Assembly: GCF_016428855.1 (NCBI RefSeq)
Contig: NZ_JAELTN010000012.1
Span: forward strand, 1-64,000
DNA length: 64,000 nucleotides
DNA from: Pedobacter sp. ASV28
GTDB taxonomy: Bacteria > Bacteroidota > Bacteroidia > Sphingobacteriales > Sphingobacteriaceae
Reading direction: 5' to 3'
Part shown: piece after piece, positions 15,908-24,506 of the stretch
Layout of the letters: the number at the start of each line of letters is the position of its first letter
Numbering within the stretch: position 1 is the first letter of the stretch
The notes under the pieces: generated by a model
What the model saw: only the letters and a program-made list of their open reading frames with translations
What the model was told of the DNA's origin: nothing
Databases searched by the model: none
Position numbers and translations under genes: made by a program

Positions 15908-16720
15908 ATGATCGATAACGTTTATTTGCTAATCTTCTATGGAGTGGTCTTACTGCTCATACTTGTAGCCTCATTTTTGTTGTTTTATATCAGGAACCAA
16001 AATATGGTGTGGCAGCAAAAAAAACTCTTGCAGGAAACTCAGATTACACAGCAAAAGGAATTGTTAAATGCGGTCATCGATTCCCAGGAAGTAGAACGGA
16101 AAAGAATTGGACAAGATCTGCATGACGAAATTGGCGGCACGCTGTCCGCCATTAAGTTAATGCTTAATGTAGTTAAAAAACAGAAGCCCGAAGATCAGGA
16201 AGATACCCTGCTGTCTGCAAAACAGCTTATAGATAAAATGATCATAGATGTACGGCATATATCACATGATCTTTCCCCACCTGGTCTTGCAGTTTTTGGA
16301 CTATATACTACCATAGAAGCATTCGTTAACCTAATCAAGAATACGGGCGAGATTAAGATTGTGCTAGACCATCAGGAAAATGCCGATGAAGTATCATTAC
16401 CAGAGAGAAAATCTTTGGCCTTGTTTAGGGTATTGACCCAATTGGTAGATAATACCATAAAGCATGCCCAAGCAACGGAAATTAAGATCTACTTCAGACT
16501 CGATGAGCATCAATTGCTGATAGATTATGCCGATAATGGTAAAGGTTTCGATATGGCTGCTACCTTGAACAAAAGGGCAGGAATAGGTATGCAGAATATT
16601 CAAAGCAGGTTGCAGATGGTTAACGCCGATTATAGGATAGAGACAAACCCAAATGCCGGCTTCAGATTATTTATCAGTTGCCCCATCCAAAACGAAGAGA
16701 TTTTGGATCCTTCGCTTTAA
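15908..16720 (+). CDS. Sensor histidine kinase, HisKA_3 (NarX/DesK) type
   Basis: A 270-residue kinase: one N-terminal membrane helix (about 5-27), a coiled-coil linker, then the dimerisation/phosphoacceptor helix with His72 in ERKRIGQDLHDEIGGTLSAI, and a HATPase domain with N-box QLVDNTIKHAQAT and G-boxes DNGKGFD and GIGMQNIQSR. It has no periplasmic sensor domain of its own. The divergent NarL-type regulator at 13876-14541 is the likely substrate. The 7-TM gene upstream may supply input. Confidence 0.92.
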   Translation: MIDNVYLLIFYGVVLLLILVASFLLFYIRNQNMVWQQKKLLQETQITQQKELLNAVIDSQEVERKRIGQDLHDEIGGTLSAIKLMLNVVKKQKPEDQEDTLLSAKQLIDKMIIDVRHISHDLSPPGLAVFGLYTTIEAFVNLIKNTGEIKIVLDHQENADEVSLPERKSLALFRVLTQLVDNTIKHAQATEIKIYFRLDEHQLLIDYADNGKGFDMAATLNKRAGIGMQNIQSRLQMVNADYRIETNPNAGFRLFISCPIQNEEILDPSL

Positions 16721-16813
16721 CCCTTCCTAAGCTTATTATCTTTCTAACTTCTTGATTAGTATCTTGTTTGGGCTGCTCTAAATTTTTGTATACTAAAATA
16801 GTGTACTGTTTAT

Positions 16814-16843
16814 TTTGACTTAATCTAAATAACGTTATCTTTG
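16814..16843 (+). promoter_or_regulatory. Promoter of the TonB receptor operon
   Basis: TTTG at 16814-16817 and TATCTTTG at 16836-16843 are separated by 18 bases, close to the Bacteroidota consensus TTTG-N19-TAnnTTTG. The element lies 62 bases before the start at 16906. Confidence 0.6.
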
Positions 16844-16905
16844 CGGGAACTTGCTAGCTAGCTATTTGCTCTTAAGTCAGCTAAACAATAGGCGATTTTA
16901 CCGTA

Positions 16906-19713
16906 ATGAGTTTATTTTCGATACTTTTTAGTGATTTTAATAGCGCTAGTCATAAATGGCTAATGCTTGTTTTTGCAGTTTTTTTTAATCCCATTAATGT
17001 ATTATATGCTCAGAATTACCAGATAAAAGGTAATGTAGAAAGTGTTTTCGGAGAAGATAAGGCCGCTTTTATAAATGTGGTATTTCAAGGAAAGAAAAAT
17101 TATAGTGTTAGTACAAACGAGCGTGGCGAATATATTCTAAGATCTATTGCAGCAGATAAATATACCGTCAGTTTCTCCTCAATTAATTTTAAGCCGAAAA
17201 CAATAGAGATCAATATCGTATCTGATACTGTGCTAAATGTTAAGCTAGAGCCTCTTCAACGATTGTTGGAGGAGGTTTATGTAACGGCATCTCAAGTTAA
17301 AGGCAAGCCAAGTACTTCTGTAATTGATAGAAAAGCAATGGAATTACTGCAGCCATCGAGTTGTACCGATCTATTGGAATTATTGCCTGGTGGTAGAACC
17401 TATAGTCCTAATCTTACCCAAATGAACCAAATTCGTTTGAGGGAACCTTCAAACGCACCCTCTGGTTACAATACAGGGTCTTTGGGTACGGCTTTTTATG
17501 TTGATGGTGCGCCAATTAATACTACCGCTAACATGCAAACAACTAGTGGTTATACCTCTACAGACCCAAATAGCTCCAGGAATTCTGTGAACAAAGGTGT
17601 TGACATGCGTTCAATTCCAACAGATCAGATAGCTAAAGTTGAAATAGTTAGGGGAATTCCTTCAGTAGAGTTTGGTGATTTGACCAGCGGACTGGTAAAT
17701 ATTGAACGCAGAAAAGGTAATACACCATATACGGCTAGAATGAAAGCAGATGGGTTTAGTAAATTGTATGCTATAGGCAAAGGCGTCAGCATTCTTGAAA
17801 AAAATCTTTTTATCAATAGTAATGTAGATTTTCTAGACTCTAAAGCTGATCCACGCGATAGTTACGAAAATTATAAACGTATTACGGCATCAGTACGTAC
17901 AGAGAAATTTTGGGAAAATGACAATAGTAGGTTTACTTGGAACAGTGCTTTAGATTATGCAACCACAATTGATAACGAACGTGTTGATCCGGATAACTCT
18001 TATGCATTAACCGATAGTTATACATCAACTTTTAAAAGTTATTCCTTAAACAATGCTTTTAAATTCAAGTTTAACGATAACCGCTTGCTTAAGTCTTTAG
18101 ATTTTTCTACTAAAATTAGCTATCAGGAAGATATTATCGATTTAACTAAATGGGTACAGGCCAGGTCTGCAACCGTGTTGATCAATTCATTAGAAGAAGG
18201 AGCCCACTATGCAAACTATATAACTCCCAGTTACGCCGCTGATTTAGATGTGGAGGGAAAACCTTTGTATGTATTTCTAAAAGGTGTTTCTACACTGGGG
18301 TTTTCGCAAGGGATGATCAAGCACCAAATTAAACTGGGCACTGAGTATAACTATAGTAAGAACTTTGGTAGGGGACAAGTTTACGATTTGGATTTTCCCT
18401 TAGCGCTAAACTCAGTGTCTTCTGTTAGGCCGAGGTCATATAGTGATATTCCAGCATTACAGAATCTGTCTTTTTTTGCAGAAGACGGTGCGAAAATTTT
18501 AGCCGGAGCACATCATATTGATCTTACTGCTGGAATAAGGGCAATGGCAATGGTGGGTATGGATACCAAGTATGATATGGCTAACAAATTTCATTTCGAT
18601 CCTCGTATCAACGCCGTATGGCACCTGCCAAATACTACTTTAGCAGGTAAAAAAATAGAAATAAGTTTTGGAAGCGGATTTGGGATACATCATAAACTTC
18701 CTACCATGGATATGCTTTATCCTAACAAAACCTACATTGATAATATACAATTAAACTATTATCATAATAACCCAGATTTTATTAGGGCCAATGCTAAAAC
18801 GACTATTATTAATACAGAAAATTATGCTTTGAAAGCAGCAAGAAACTTGAAATGGGAATTTAATGCTGATTTTAACTATGATGACAATCGTTTATCGGTA
18901 ACCTATTATAGAGAAAGCATGGCTAGTGGTTTTAGGGCGATGTCTAGATATCGGGCTATTGATTACAGACTGTATGATAATACTTCTATCGATGCTTCGA
19001 CTATTACATCGAGACCAAATGTGGAAGATTTTGCCTATAAGGAAATGAAAGAATATTATGCTTATTCCATTAATGGTAATGGTAGCGGCATGTTTAAGGA
19101 GGGGATAGAATTTCAGTTTACCACCAAGAGGTTTTCAGCGATTAACACACGCTTTACTATCAATGGTGCTTGGTTCAATAATCGTTATAAAAGCAGCGTA
19201 ATCAATTATGGTATCATTAGTACATCCGTAATTACAGATAATAAGGTAAGGCAATATATTGGTATTTACAATGAAGATGAAGGTACAGACTACCGACAAT
19301 TTAATACTAACTTAACAGTTGATAGCTATTTGCCGAAATTGGGTTTAATATTTTCTGCATCTGCGCAAAGTCTTTGGTTTACCGCTTCAAAAGAAAATTA
19401 TAAAACAGGCGTGCCGATTGCCTATATGGATATTAATGGAAATATGTTGCCATATACCGAAGCAAGCAAATCGGATGCTAATTTGAGATGGCTGTTGCAA
19501 AATTACAGTGCTACCAGATTTAGAGGAAACCGGGTACCAATTAATTTACAAGTTAACATCAAGGCATCTAAAGATTTTAAGAATAAGGCCCGCATATCAA
19601 TGTTCGTAAGTAGGTTTTTAACGTATTTGCCTTCTTATACTCAGTATGATGTAAGATTTGTTCGGCAGGGTGCCTCGCCTTATTTTGGAATGGAATTAAA
19701 CTTTAATCTTTAA
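16906..19713 (+). CDS. TonB-dependent outer-membrane receptor
   Basis: A 935-residue receptor: signal sequence ending near LYAQ, a CarboxypepD_reg-like domain (about 37-120, with YSVSTNERGEYILRSIAADK), a plug domain with LLPGGRTYSPNLTQMNQIRL and DQIAKVEIVRGIPSVEFGDL, then a 22-strand-type barrel ending with an aromatic-rich MELNFNL. The family moves siderophores, heme, metals, vitamins or glycans across the outer membrane with TonB energy. The following genes (DUF4876, DUF6850, cytochrome c peroxidase) suggest a metal or heme role rather than a SusCD glycan system; no SusD partner is present. Substrate unknown. Confidence 0.92.
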   Translation: MSLFSILFSDFNSASHKWLMLVFAVFFNPINVLYAQNYQIKGNVESVFGEDKAAFINVVFQGKKNYSVSTNERGEYILRSIAADKYTVSFSSINFKPKTIEINIVSDTVLNVKLEPLQRLLEEVYVTASQVKGKPSTSVIDRKAMELLQPSSCTDLLELLPGGRTYSPNLTQMNQIRLREPSNAPSGYNTGSLGTAFYVDGAPINTTANMQTTSGYTSTDPNSSRNSVNKGVDMRSIPTDQIAKVEIVRGIPSVEFGDLTSGLVNIERRKGNTPYTARMKADGFSKLYAIGKGVSILEKNLFINSNVDFLDSKADPRDSYENYKRITASVRTEKFWENDNSRFTWNSALDYATTIDNERVDPDNSYALTDSYTSTFKSYSLNNAFKFKFNDNRLLKSLDFSTKISYQEDIIDLTKWVQARSATVLINSLEEGAHYANYITPSYAADLDVEGKPLYVFLKGVSTLGFSQGMIKHQIKLGTEYNYSKNFGRGQVYDLDFPLALNSVSSVRPRSYSDIPALQNLSFFAEDGAKILAGAHHIDLTAGIRAMAMVGMDTKYDMANKFHFDPRINAVWHLPNTTLAGKKIEISFGSGFGIHHKLPTMDMLYPNKTYIDNIQLNYYHNNPDFIRANAKTTIINTENYALKAARNLKWEFNADFNYDDNRLSVTYYRESMASGFRAMSRYRAIDYRLYDNTSIDASTITSRPNVEDFAYKEMKEYYAYSINGNGSGMFKEGIEFQFTTKRFSAINTRFTINGAWFNNRYKSSVINYGIISTSVITDNKVRQYIGIYNEDEGTDYRQFNTNLTVDSYLPKLGLIFSASAQSLWFTASKENYKTGVPIAYMDINGNMLPYTEASKSDANLRWLLQNYSATRFRGNRVPINLQVNIKASKDFKNKARISMFVSRFLTYLPSYTQYDVRFVRQGASPYFGMELNFNL

Positions 19714-19731
19714 ATATAAATATATCAAAAA

Positions 19732-20916
19732 ATGAAGAATGTAAAAATCCTCATGAGCACACTACTTGTATTAACAGTGTTGTTTAATGCCTGTAAAAAA
19801 ACGGATAGTGCAAGAACTACCCTTACTGCTTCTATCACTATACCTGTTACTTTGGAAGGTTTCGCGTTGAAGTCTGGTACGGTGACTTTTAAGGAAGCTA
19901 ATAGCGGTAGAGTTAGTACTTCAAATGCCATCAGCAATGGTACGGTAACTGTTGCTTTACCAGCGGGTTCTTATAATATCGTTTTTGAAGGCGAAATTGA
20001 AACGATTACTGGAGAAAAAACAGTGAGTAAGGTACGTGCGGTAAAAGACGGTGTAATCGTAAATGGTCCTAGTGTTAGTACTGAACTTACCTTGTTCTTA
20101 TACAAGCCTCAAGAGAATTTTGTAATTAAAGAGGTATTCTTTACCGGAACGGTTACTAAAGAAGGTAAAACTTATAATGGTGATAAGTATTTTATAATTT
20201 ATAATAACTCAGATAAGGTATTGTATGCCGATAGTCTAATGATTGCAGAGTCTCACTTCCTTACCACTACGAAAAGAACTTATACGCCAGATGTAATGTC
20301 AACTGATTTTACAAGTAGTTCAATCGTGATGATTCCAGGAACAGGAAAAACTTATCCGGTACAACCAGGCGCTTCAATTACCATTGCCAATAACGCGATG
20401 AACCACTTATTATATAATGATCTATCTGTGGATTTAAGAAATGCTGATTTCGAATTGACTTTGTTAAGCTCAATTAACGTCGATAATCCTCAAGTACAAG
20501 ATTTAGAGAATATTACTGGTTATATGACCATGCACAACAGAGGATTTAAAAGCTATGTAATTGCGAAAATGCAAGGTACAAAAGCAGATTTCTTAACTAA
20601 ACAGGCTTATGTAACGGGTTATGTAAATGCTGCTGGAAATGTTACAAATGCAAATGTTTATAAAATTCCTAATTCTTGGATTTTGGATGCTGTGAACTTA
20701 AGTGTTGCCCCAGAGTTTAACTGGATTGTAACTAGCCCGGTGCTTGATATGGGTTGGACCTATTGCGGGAAAGTGGACAGCGATGCCACCCGTTATGGAA
20801 AAAGCGTAATCCGTAAAGTTTCTAAAACCGAAGCTAATGGTAGGGTAGTTTTACAGGATACTAATAATTCTACTGAGGACTTTACACCTGAAGCAAAACC
20901 TTCATTGTTCAAATAA
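19732..20916 (+). CDS. DUF4876-like lipoprotein
   Basis: A 394-residue predicted lipoprotein: signal helix with the lipobox Cys at 21 (VLFNACKKT), a beta-rich N-terminal domain (about 30-125), then the DUF4876-type region starting at FVIKEVFFTGTVTKEGKTYN and continuing KYFIIYNNSDKVLYADSLMI. I assign DUF4876 by recalled motif, not by search. It starts 18 bases after the TonB receptor and four bases before the next gene, so it is an operon member. It is probably surface- or periplasm-facing and helps the receptor bind its ligand; that is inference. Confidence 0.8.
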   Translation: MKNVKILMSTLLVLTVLFNACKKTDSARTTLTASITIPVTLEGFALKSGTVTFKEANSGRVSTSNAISNGTVTVALPAGSYNIVFEGEIETITGEKTVSKVRAVKDGVIVNGPSVSTELTLFLYKPQENFVIKEVFFTGTVTKEGKTYNGDKYFIIYNNSDKVLYADSLMIAESHFLTTTKRTYTPDVMSTDFTSSSIVMIPGTGKTYPVQPGASITIANNAMNHLLYNDLSVDLRNADFELTLLSSINVDNPQVQDLENITGYMTMHNRGFKSYVIAKMQGTKADFLTKQAYVTGYVNAAGNVTNANVYKIPNSWILDAVNLSVAPEFNWIVTSPVLDMGWTYCGKVDSDATRYGKSVIRKVSKTEANGRVVLQDTNNSTEDFTPEAKPSLFK

Positions 20917-20920
20917 TTTA

Positions 20921-22432
20921 ATGAACGTTAAAAAGTTAATGTTTTTAAGTGTTTTCTTGAGCGTAGCTAATGTCTACGCTCAAGATACTACTGTGCATGT
21001 AAACCAGGTTACAGAGCAGATATCGCCTGTGGTAGCATGGCGAGATGAGATTTATTCAAGTCCATCTTTACATCCCTTTTACAGAATGTATAATTATTCG
21101 CTCTTGGGCGCCCATCTCGAAGACTCGAAAAAAGATCTTTACTTGAGGCAGGAGGGTCGTGGAAATACCACACTTAAAATTAACTCAGAATCGTTTTTTA
21201 AAAATCTGAAGGGCATTTCACTGTGGGGTAAGGCCTATTACACCAATGATAAAATTAAACAGGTTAATTTTAGTGAAACCCTAGACTATCATTATGTTTA
21301 TCCTTATGTGATGGCTGATACCGTTGGAGGAAACCTGAATGCAGAAAGCTATTATTTTGGTGGAGGACTATCCAAGGAAATTGGCAGACTTAGGTATGCC
21401 ATACAAGGTAGCTTTAAGGGTATACAATCTTTTAGGAACAGAGATCCAAGGCCAAAAAATATTTCTTCAGATATTAATTTTTCGTTATCGGTAGCTAAGC
21501 AATTAGCCACAGAGAAAGCGTTTTCACTAGATTTAAACCTGCAGAAATATAACCAGAACAATGGGCTGGAATTTGTAAATGAGCTAGGTTTCCCATTGGT
21601 TTATCATGATGCTGGTTTGGGTGTTTATAATGAATTACTTGCAGGTTCTAGAATGCAGGCCTATTACAAGGGACTTAGGTTGGGTGCGCAGCTTAATTTT
21701 GTACCCACCAATTTAAATGGGTTTTCTGCCCAAATAGGTTTTGATAATTTTAACCTGTCTAAAGAGCTTTCTAGCATTAATGATAAGATAGCTGAGGTGA
21801 ATGATAATAATATCCACCTTTTGTTGGCTTATCACCATCATACGCAGGTGAATAGCTTTATTGTAAAGCTAAAAGGATATTTCACTAAAAGAGAAGGTAT
21901 AGAAGCCACTTTTTCAAATACGGGTGGAGCAAGTTTGTATAAAGTTTCCAATGAATTGCGATATAATAATGAGAAACTTGGTATACAGCTCCATGCGGCC
22001 TATGGCAAAACTACTAAGAACTTAAATTGGTATTTCGGATTTGAAGGTATATTCAGTACCGATAAGGAAAGCTATCTTTTGCCAGATAGGTTTGTGGATT
22101 ATCAAACCGCAAGTGCTGGGGTGTTTGCTTCGCTAACAAAGCCATTGGGCAAAACGTTGTTAACTTTCGATGTTAAAGCAACGCAACTAACAGTGTTGAA
22201 TAGTAATTTCGATTGGGATAATGTCAATCCAAGAACAGGTATTTATCAAATGTTGAATGCTAATTACGCTTATCTAACATCAGATATATTGACTATTACA
22301 TCTGCATTGCGATGTGATTTTCCATTGAATAATAAATTGGGGGCGTTTGCTAAAGCGAAAGGTGCTTATGCAAATTATAATGAAAATAATAATGCCCAAG
22401 AATTTGTTTTTTCTATTGGAGTGATTTTTTAG
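20921..22432 (+). CDS. DUF6850-like outer-membrane protein
   Basis: A 503-residue protein with a cleavable signal peptide ending near VYAQ and a pattern of alternating polar/aromatic strands throughout, ending in EFVFSIGVIF, as expected for a beta-barrel. It resembles the DUF6850 group that follows DUF4876 genes in Bacteroidota; the name is from memory of that gene order. The start lies four bases after the DUF4876 stop. It probably forms a second outer-membrane channel or a barrel working with the TonB receptor. Confidence 0.75.
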   Translation: MNVKKLMFLSVFLSVANVYAQDTTVHVNQVTEQISPVVAWRDEIYSSPSLHPFYRMYNYSLLGAHLEDSKKDLYLRQEGRGNTTLKINSESFFKNLKGISLWGKAYYTNDKIKQVNFSETLDYHYVYPYVMADTVGGNLNAESYYFGGGLSKEIGRLRYAIQGSFKGIQSFRNRDPRPKNISSDINFSLSVAKQLATEKAFSLDLNLQKYNQNNGLEFVNELGFPLVYHDAGLGVYNELLAGSRMQAYYKGLRLGAQLNFVPTNLNGFSAQIGFDNFNLSKELSSINDKIAEVNDNNIHLLLAYHHHTQVNSFIVKLKGYFTKREGIEATFSNTGGASLYKVSNELRYNNEKLGIQLHAAYGKTTKNLNWYFGFEGIFSTDKESYLLPDRFVDYQTASAGVFASLTKPLGKTLLTFDVKATQLTVLNSNFDWDNVNPRTGIYQMLNANYAYLTSDILTITSALRCDFPLNNKLGAFAKAKGAYANYNENNNAQEFVFSIGVIF

Positions 22433-22485
22433 ATATCAATGTTAATTTATGCTTAGTATCATATTTCCAATTTATTATTTCTAAC

Positions 22486-22493
22486 TACTTTTG
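22486..22493 (+). promoter_or_regulatory. Promoter -7 element just before the cytochrome c peroxidase gene
   Basis: TACTTTTG is an exact TAnnTTTG element ending five bases before the ATG at 22499; TTTC at 22464-22467 sits 18 bases upstream as a weak -33 element. If used, transcription would begin at or next to the start codon. Confidence 0.45.
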
Positions 22494-22498
22494 AGAAG

Positions 22499-23653
22499 AT
22501 GAAAAAAATGAAATTTTTTGTGGCAACCGGGCTATTGGCAGCATTTAGTTTGCTACATTTTTCGTTTAGAGAAATAGGCTATACCTCTGGCGGGATCAAG
22601 ATAGACAGCTTGCGCAGTTTGTATGAACGTCCAGTAGCCCAATGGCCAAAACCCAATTTAGATAGTGGTGTAAAATGGCAGGAGTTTAAAGCATTGCCCG
22701 ACGTCGATAAAAGTTATTTTGCAATTATGGACCAACCAGAAGTAGTGTTGGGTAAAAACCTTTTCTTCGATCCCATATTATCAGGTTCCAATCAAATCTC
22801 TTGTAGTAGCTGTCACAATCCGCAAACTTCTTGGGCCGATAAGCTATCGGTTTCCATTGGTCACGATCACGCTTCGGGCAATAGAAATACGCCATCTTTG
22901 TTAAATGTAAGGGAACGTAAGACTTTCTTTTGGGACGGCAGGGCCACTACCTTGGAAGACCAAGTGAAAAGCCCTATCGAGGCACATAACGAAATGGCCA
23001 TGAACTTGAAGGACTTGCCTAAAAAGCTGAATGGTATCAAAGCTTATAAGGAATTGGTGAAGAAAGCTTATGGCACCGATAAAATAGTTTTCGACCATGT
23101 GGCTAAAGCCTTGGCCAGTTTTCAACGTACCTTAACGAGCAGAAGAAGTCGTTTTGATCGTTTTTTGGATGGAGAGTACAAACAATTAAGCGATAAAGAA
23201 TTGGAAGGACTGCATTTGTTCCGTACCAAAGCAAGATGTATCAATTGTCATAATGGTCAGTACCTTACCGATGAAAGCTTTCACAATATTGGTTTAACTT
23301 ATTACAAACGTAAATACGAAGACTTGGGCCGTTACAATGTAACCAAAGATCCTAACGATGTGGGTAAATTCCGTACACCATCTTTAAGAGATGTAATGAA
23401 TACCAATCCTTGGATGCACAATGGCTTATTCGATAACATTACCGGGCTCTTGAACATATATAATAGCGGTATGCAGATGAATACCGCCACGGCAGCACAA
23501 AAAGCGGCAGATCCCCTGCATCCCATAACAGATCCCTTAATGAAAAAATTGAACCTTAGTAAGGAAGAAATCCAATCGATAGCTGCATTTTTGGAATCCA
23601 TTACGGCCACCCAGTACAAAATGCAGCGACCAGAGAAATTACCAAGAGATTAG
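22499..23653 (+). CDS. Di-heme cytochrome c peroxidase (MauG/CcpA family)
   Basis: A 384-residue periplasmic protein with an N-terminal signal helix (about 4-22) and two c-type heme sites: CSSCH at 102-106 and CINCH at 247-251. Family motifs ILSGSNQISCSSCHNPQTSW, NRNTPSLLNV and FWDGRATTLEDQ are present, with a C-terminal distal Met candidate. The family reduces hydrogen peroxide or oxidises protein/organic substrates. It is encoded directly after the TonB receptor-DUF4876-DUF6850 genes (66-base gap) and probably works on the ligand imported by them or on peroxide stress linked to it. It also has its own possible promoter. Confidence 0.92.
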   Translation: MKKMKFFVATGLLAAFSLLHFSFREIGYTSGGIKIDSLRSLYERPVAQWPKPNLDSGVKWQEFKALPDVDKSYFAIMDQPEVVLGKNLFFDPILSGSNQISCSSCHNPQTSWADKLSVSIGHDHASGNRNTPSLLNVRERKTFFWDGRATTLEDQVKSPIEAHNEMAMNLKDLPKKLNGIKAYKELVKKAYGTDKIVFDHVAKALASFQRTLTSRRSRFDRFLDGEYKQLSDKELEGLHLFRTKARCINCHNGQYLTDESFHNIGLTYYKRKYEDLGRYNVTKDPNDVGKFRTPSLRDVMNTNPWMHNGLFDNITGLLNIYNSGMQMNTATAAQKAADPLHPITDPLMKKLNLSKEEIQSIAAFLESITATQYKMQRPEKLPRD

Positions 23654-23705
23654 GCTTTTTGATACTCATATAGCAGTACTCATTTTAATTATGCTTATCT
23701 TTTGC

Positions 23706-23713
23706 TACATTTG
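23706..23713 (+). promoter_or_regulatory. Promoter -7 element just before the Rrf2 regulator gene
   Basis: TACATTTG, an exact TAnnTTTG element, ends six bases before the ATG at 23720. No good -33 element was found. Transcription from here would give a nearly leaderless mRNA. Confidence 0.4.
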
Positions 23714-23719
23714 TAATGT

Positions 23720-24157
23720 ATGCTTTCTAAAAAGACCAAATATGCCATTAAGGCACTCGTTGCACTAGGTAAAAACTTAGATCTTCCGCCTATGCAAATT
23801 TCTAAGATTGCAGAGGAAGAACAGATCCCCAAAAAATTTTTAGAACAGATTTTACTGGACTTGAGAAATGCAGGCTTTCTATACAGCAAGAAGGGGGCAG
23901 GAGGAGGCTATAGCCTAAATAAAAAACCGGAAGATATTTATTTGGTGCAGATTTTGCGCCTTACCGATGGTCCAGTAGCCATGCTGCCCTGCGCAAGTTT
24001 AAATTTTTACCACAAATGTGACGAATGCAAGGATGAAGTGACCTGTGGTATTAGAAGTGCCTTTATCGATGTAAGGGATGCAACCCTTAAAATTTTGGGA
24101 GAAACCAGTATAGCAGATATCATCTCTAGGGAGAACAACCTGAAATTGGAAATTTAA
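23720..24157 (+). CDS. Rrf2-family transcriptional regulator
   Basis: A 145-residue winged-helix regulator. Residues 1-60 hold the DNA-binding domain (LSKKTKYAIKALVALG, then ISKIAEEEQIPKKFLEQILL and SKKGAGGGYSL). Cys91, Cys100, Cys103 and Cys109 in the C-terminal region (PCASLNFYHKCDEC then VTCG) match the cysteine-rich arm that binds an Fe-S cluster in IscR/NsrR, though spacing differs and CymR-type members lack the cluster. It lies directly upstream of the sulfur assimilation genes and may control them, for example in response to cysteine or Fe-S status; that is inference. Confidence 0.88.
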   Translation: MLSKKTKYAIKALVALGKNLDLPPMQISKIAEEEQIPKKFLEQILLDLRNAGFLYSKKGAGGGYSLNKKPEDIYLVQILRLTDGPVAMLPCASLNFYHKCDECKDEVTCGIRSAFIDVRDATLKILGETSIADIISRENNLKLEI

Positions 24158-24335
24158 AAATATTCTAAATAAGTCTTTTAGGCTATTTTCTGTAACGATT
24201 TTTTTGTTATATCTTTTTGTAAATTAGTCTTTTAACTGTTTTAGTTGTGCTTTGTTTTTATAATGGAAACAGTACCTGAACTGTCATGAAAAAACTTTTT
24301 TTTACTTATAATTACGACTATTCCTATATACTTTA

Positions 24336-24343
24336 TATATTTG
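24336..24343 (+). promoter_or_regulatory. Promoter -7 element of the sulfate-assimilation leader
   Basis: TATATTTG fits TAnnTTTG exactly. A start about six bases downstream (near 24350) would give a leader of about 155 bases that contains the Cys-codon uORF and the terminator hairpin. No convincing -33 TTTG was found at the proper spacing. Confidence 0.45.
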
Positions 24344-24374
24344 GCAGATGAAATTTATTTTTATACTTCAGGAA

Positions 24375-24419
24375 ATGCCAGTGCAAACCATGTCGTGTTG
24401 TGTAATAACACCTAGATAG
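24375..24419 (+). CDS. Short leader ORF with tandem cysteine codons
   Basis: ATG at 24375 gives a 14-residue peptide, MPVQTMSCCVITPR, and the in-frame ATG at 24390 gives the nine-residue form MSCCVITPR, both stopping at TAG 24417-24419. AGGA at 24370 could serve as ribosome-binding site for the inner ATG (about 16 bases away, long), while it is too close for the outer ATG. The two Cys codons, TGT-TGT, are at 24396-24401. Its stop is 40 bases before a terminator hairpin in front of the sulfite reductase gene. This is the layout of a cysteine-sensing leader peptide; translation has not been shown. Confidence 0.55.
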   Translation: MPVQTMSCCVITPR

Positions 24420-24458
24420 GAGCGTATATTGATTATTTATTAAAGTATAAGATATAGG

Positions 24459-24486
24459 TGCTTCTCCATAAAGAGAGGCATTTTTT
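24459..24486 (+). terminator. Terminator-like hairpin in the leader of the sulfate-assimilation operon
   Basis: TGCTTCTC (24459-24466) pairs with GAGAGGCA (24473-24480) around loop CATAAA, with one G-U, followed by six T (24481-24486). The stem can be extended by A-T and G-U pairs. It stops 20 bases before the sulfite reductase ATG, so it lies inside the mRNA leader and would have to be read through for expression. Confidence 0.6.
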
Positions 24487-24506
24487 GAATAAAATAACAA
24501 CCAAAC

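Noticed and set aside
24350..24506. SAM or other riboswitch upstream of sulfite reductase
   Set aside because: The conserved SAM-I core (CTTATCAAGAGAGG-type) is absent, though AAAGAGAGG in the terminator arm looks vaguely like it. The uORF with Cys codons explains the leader better.
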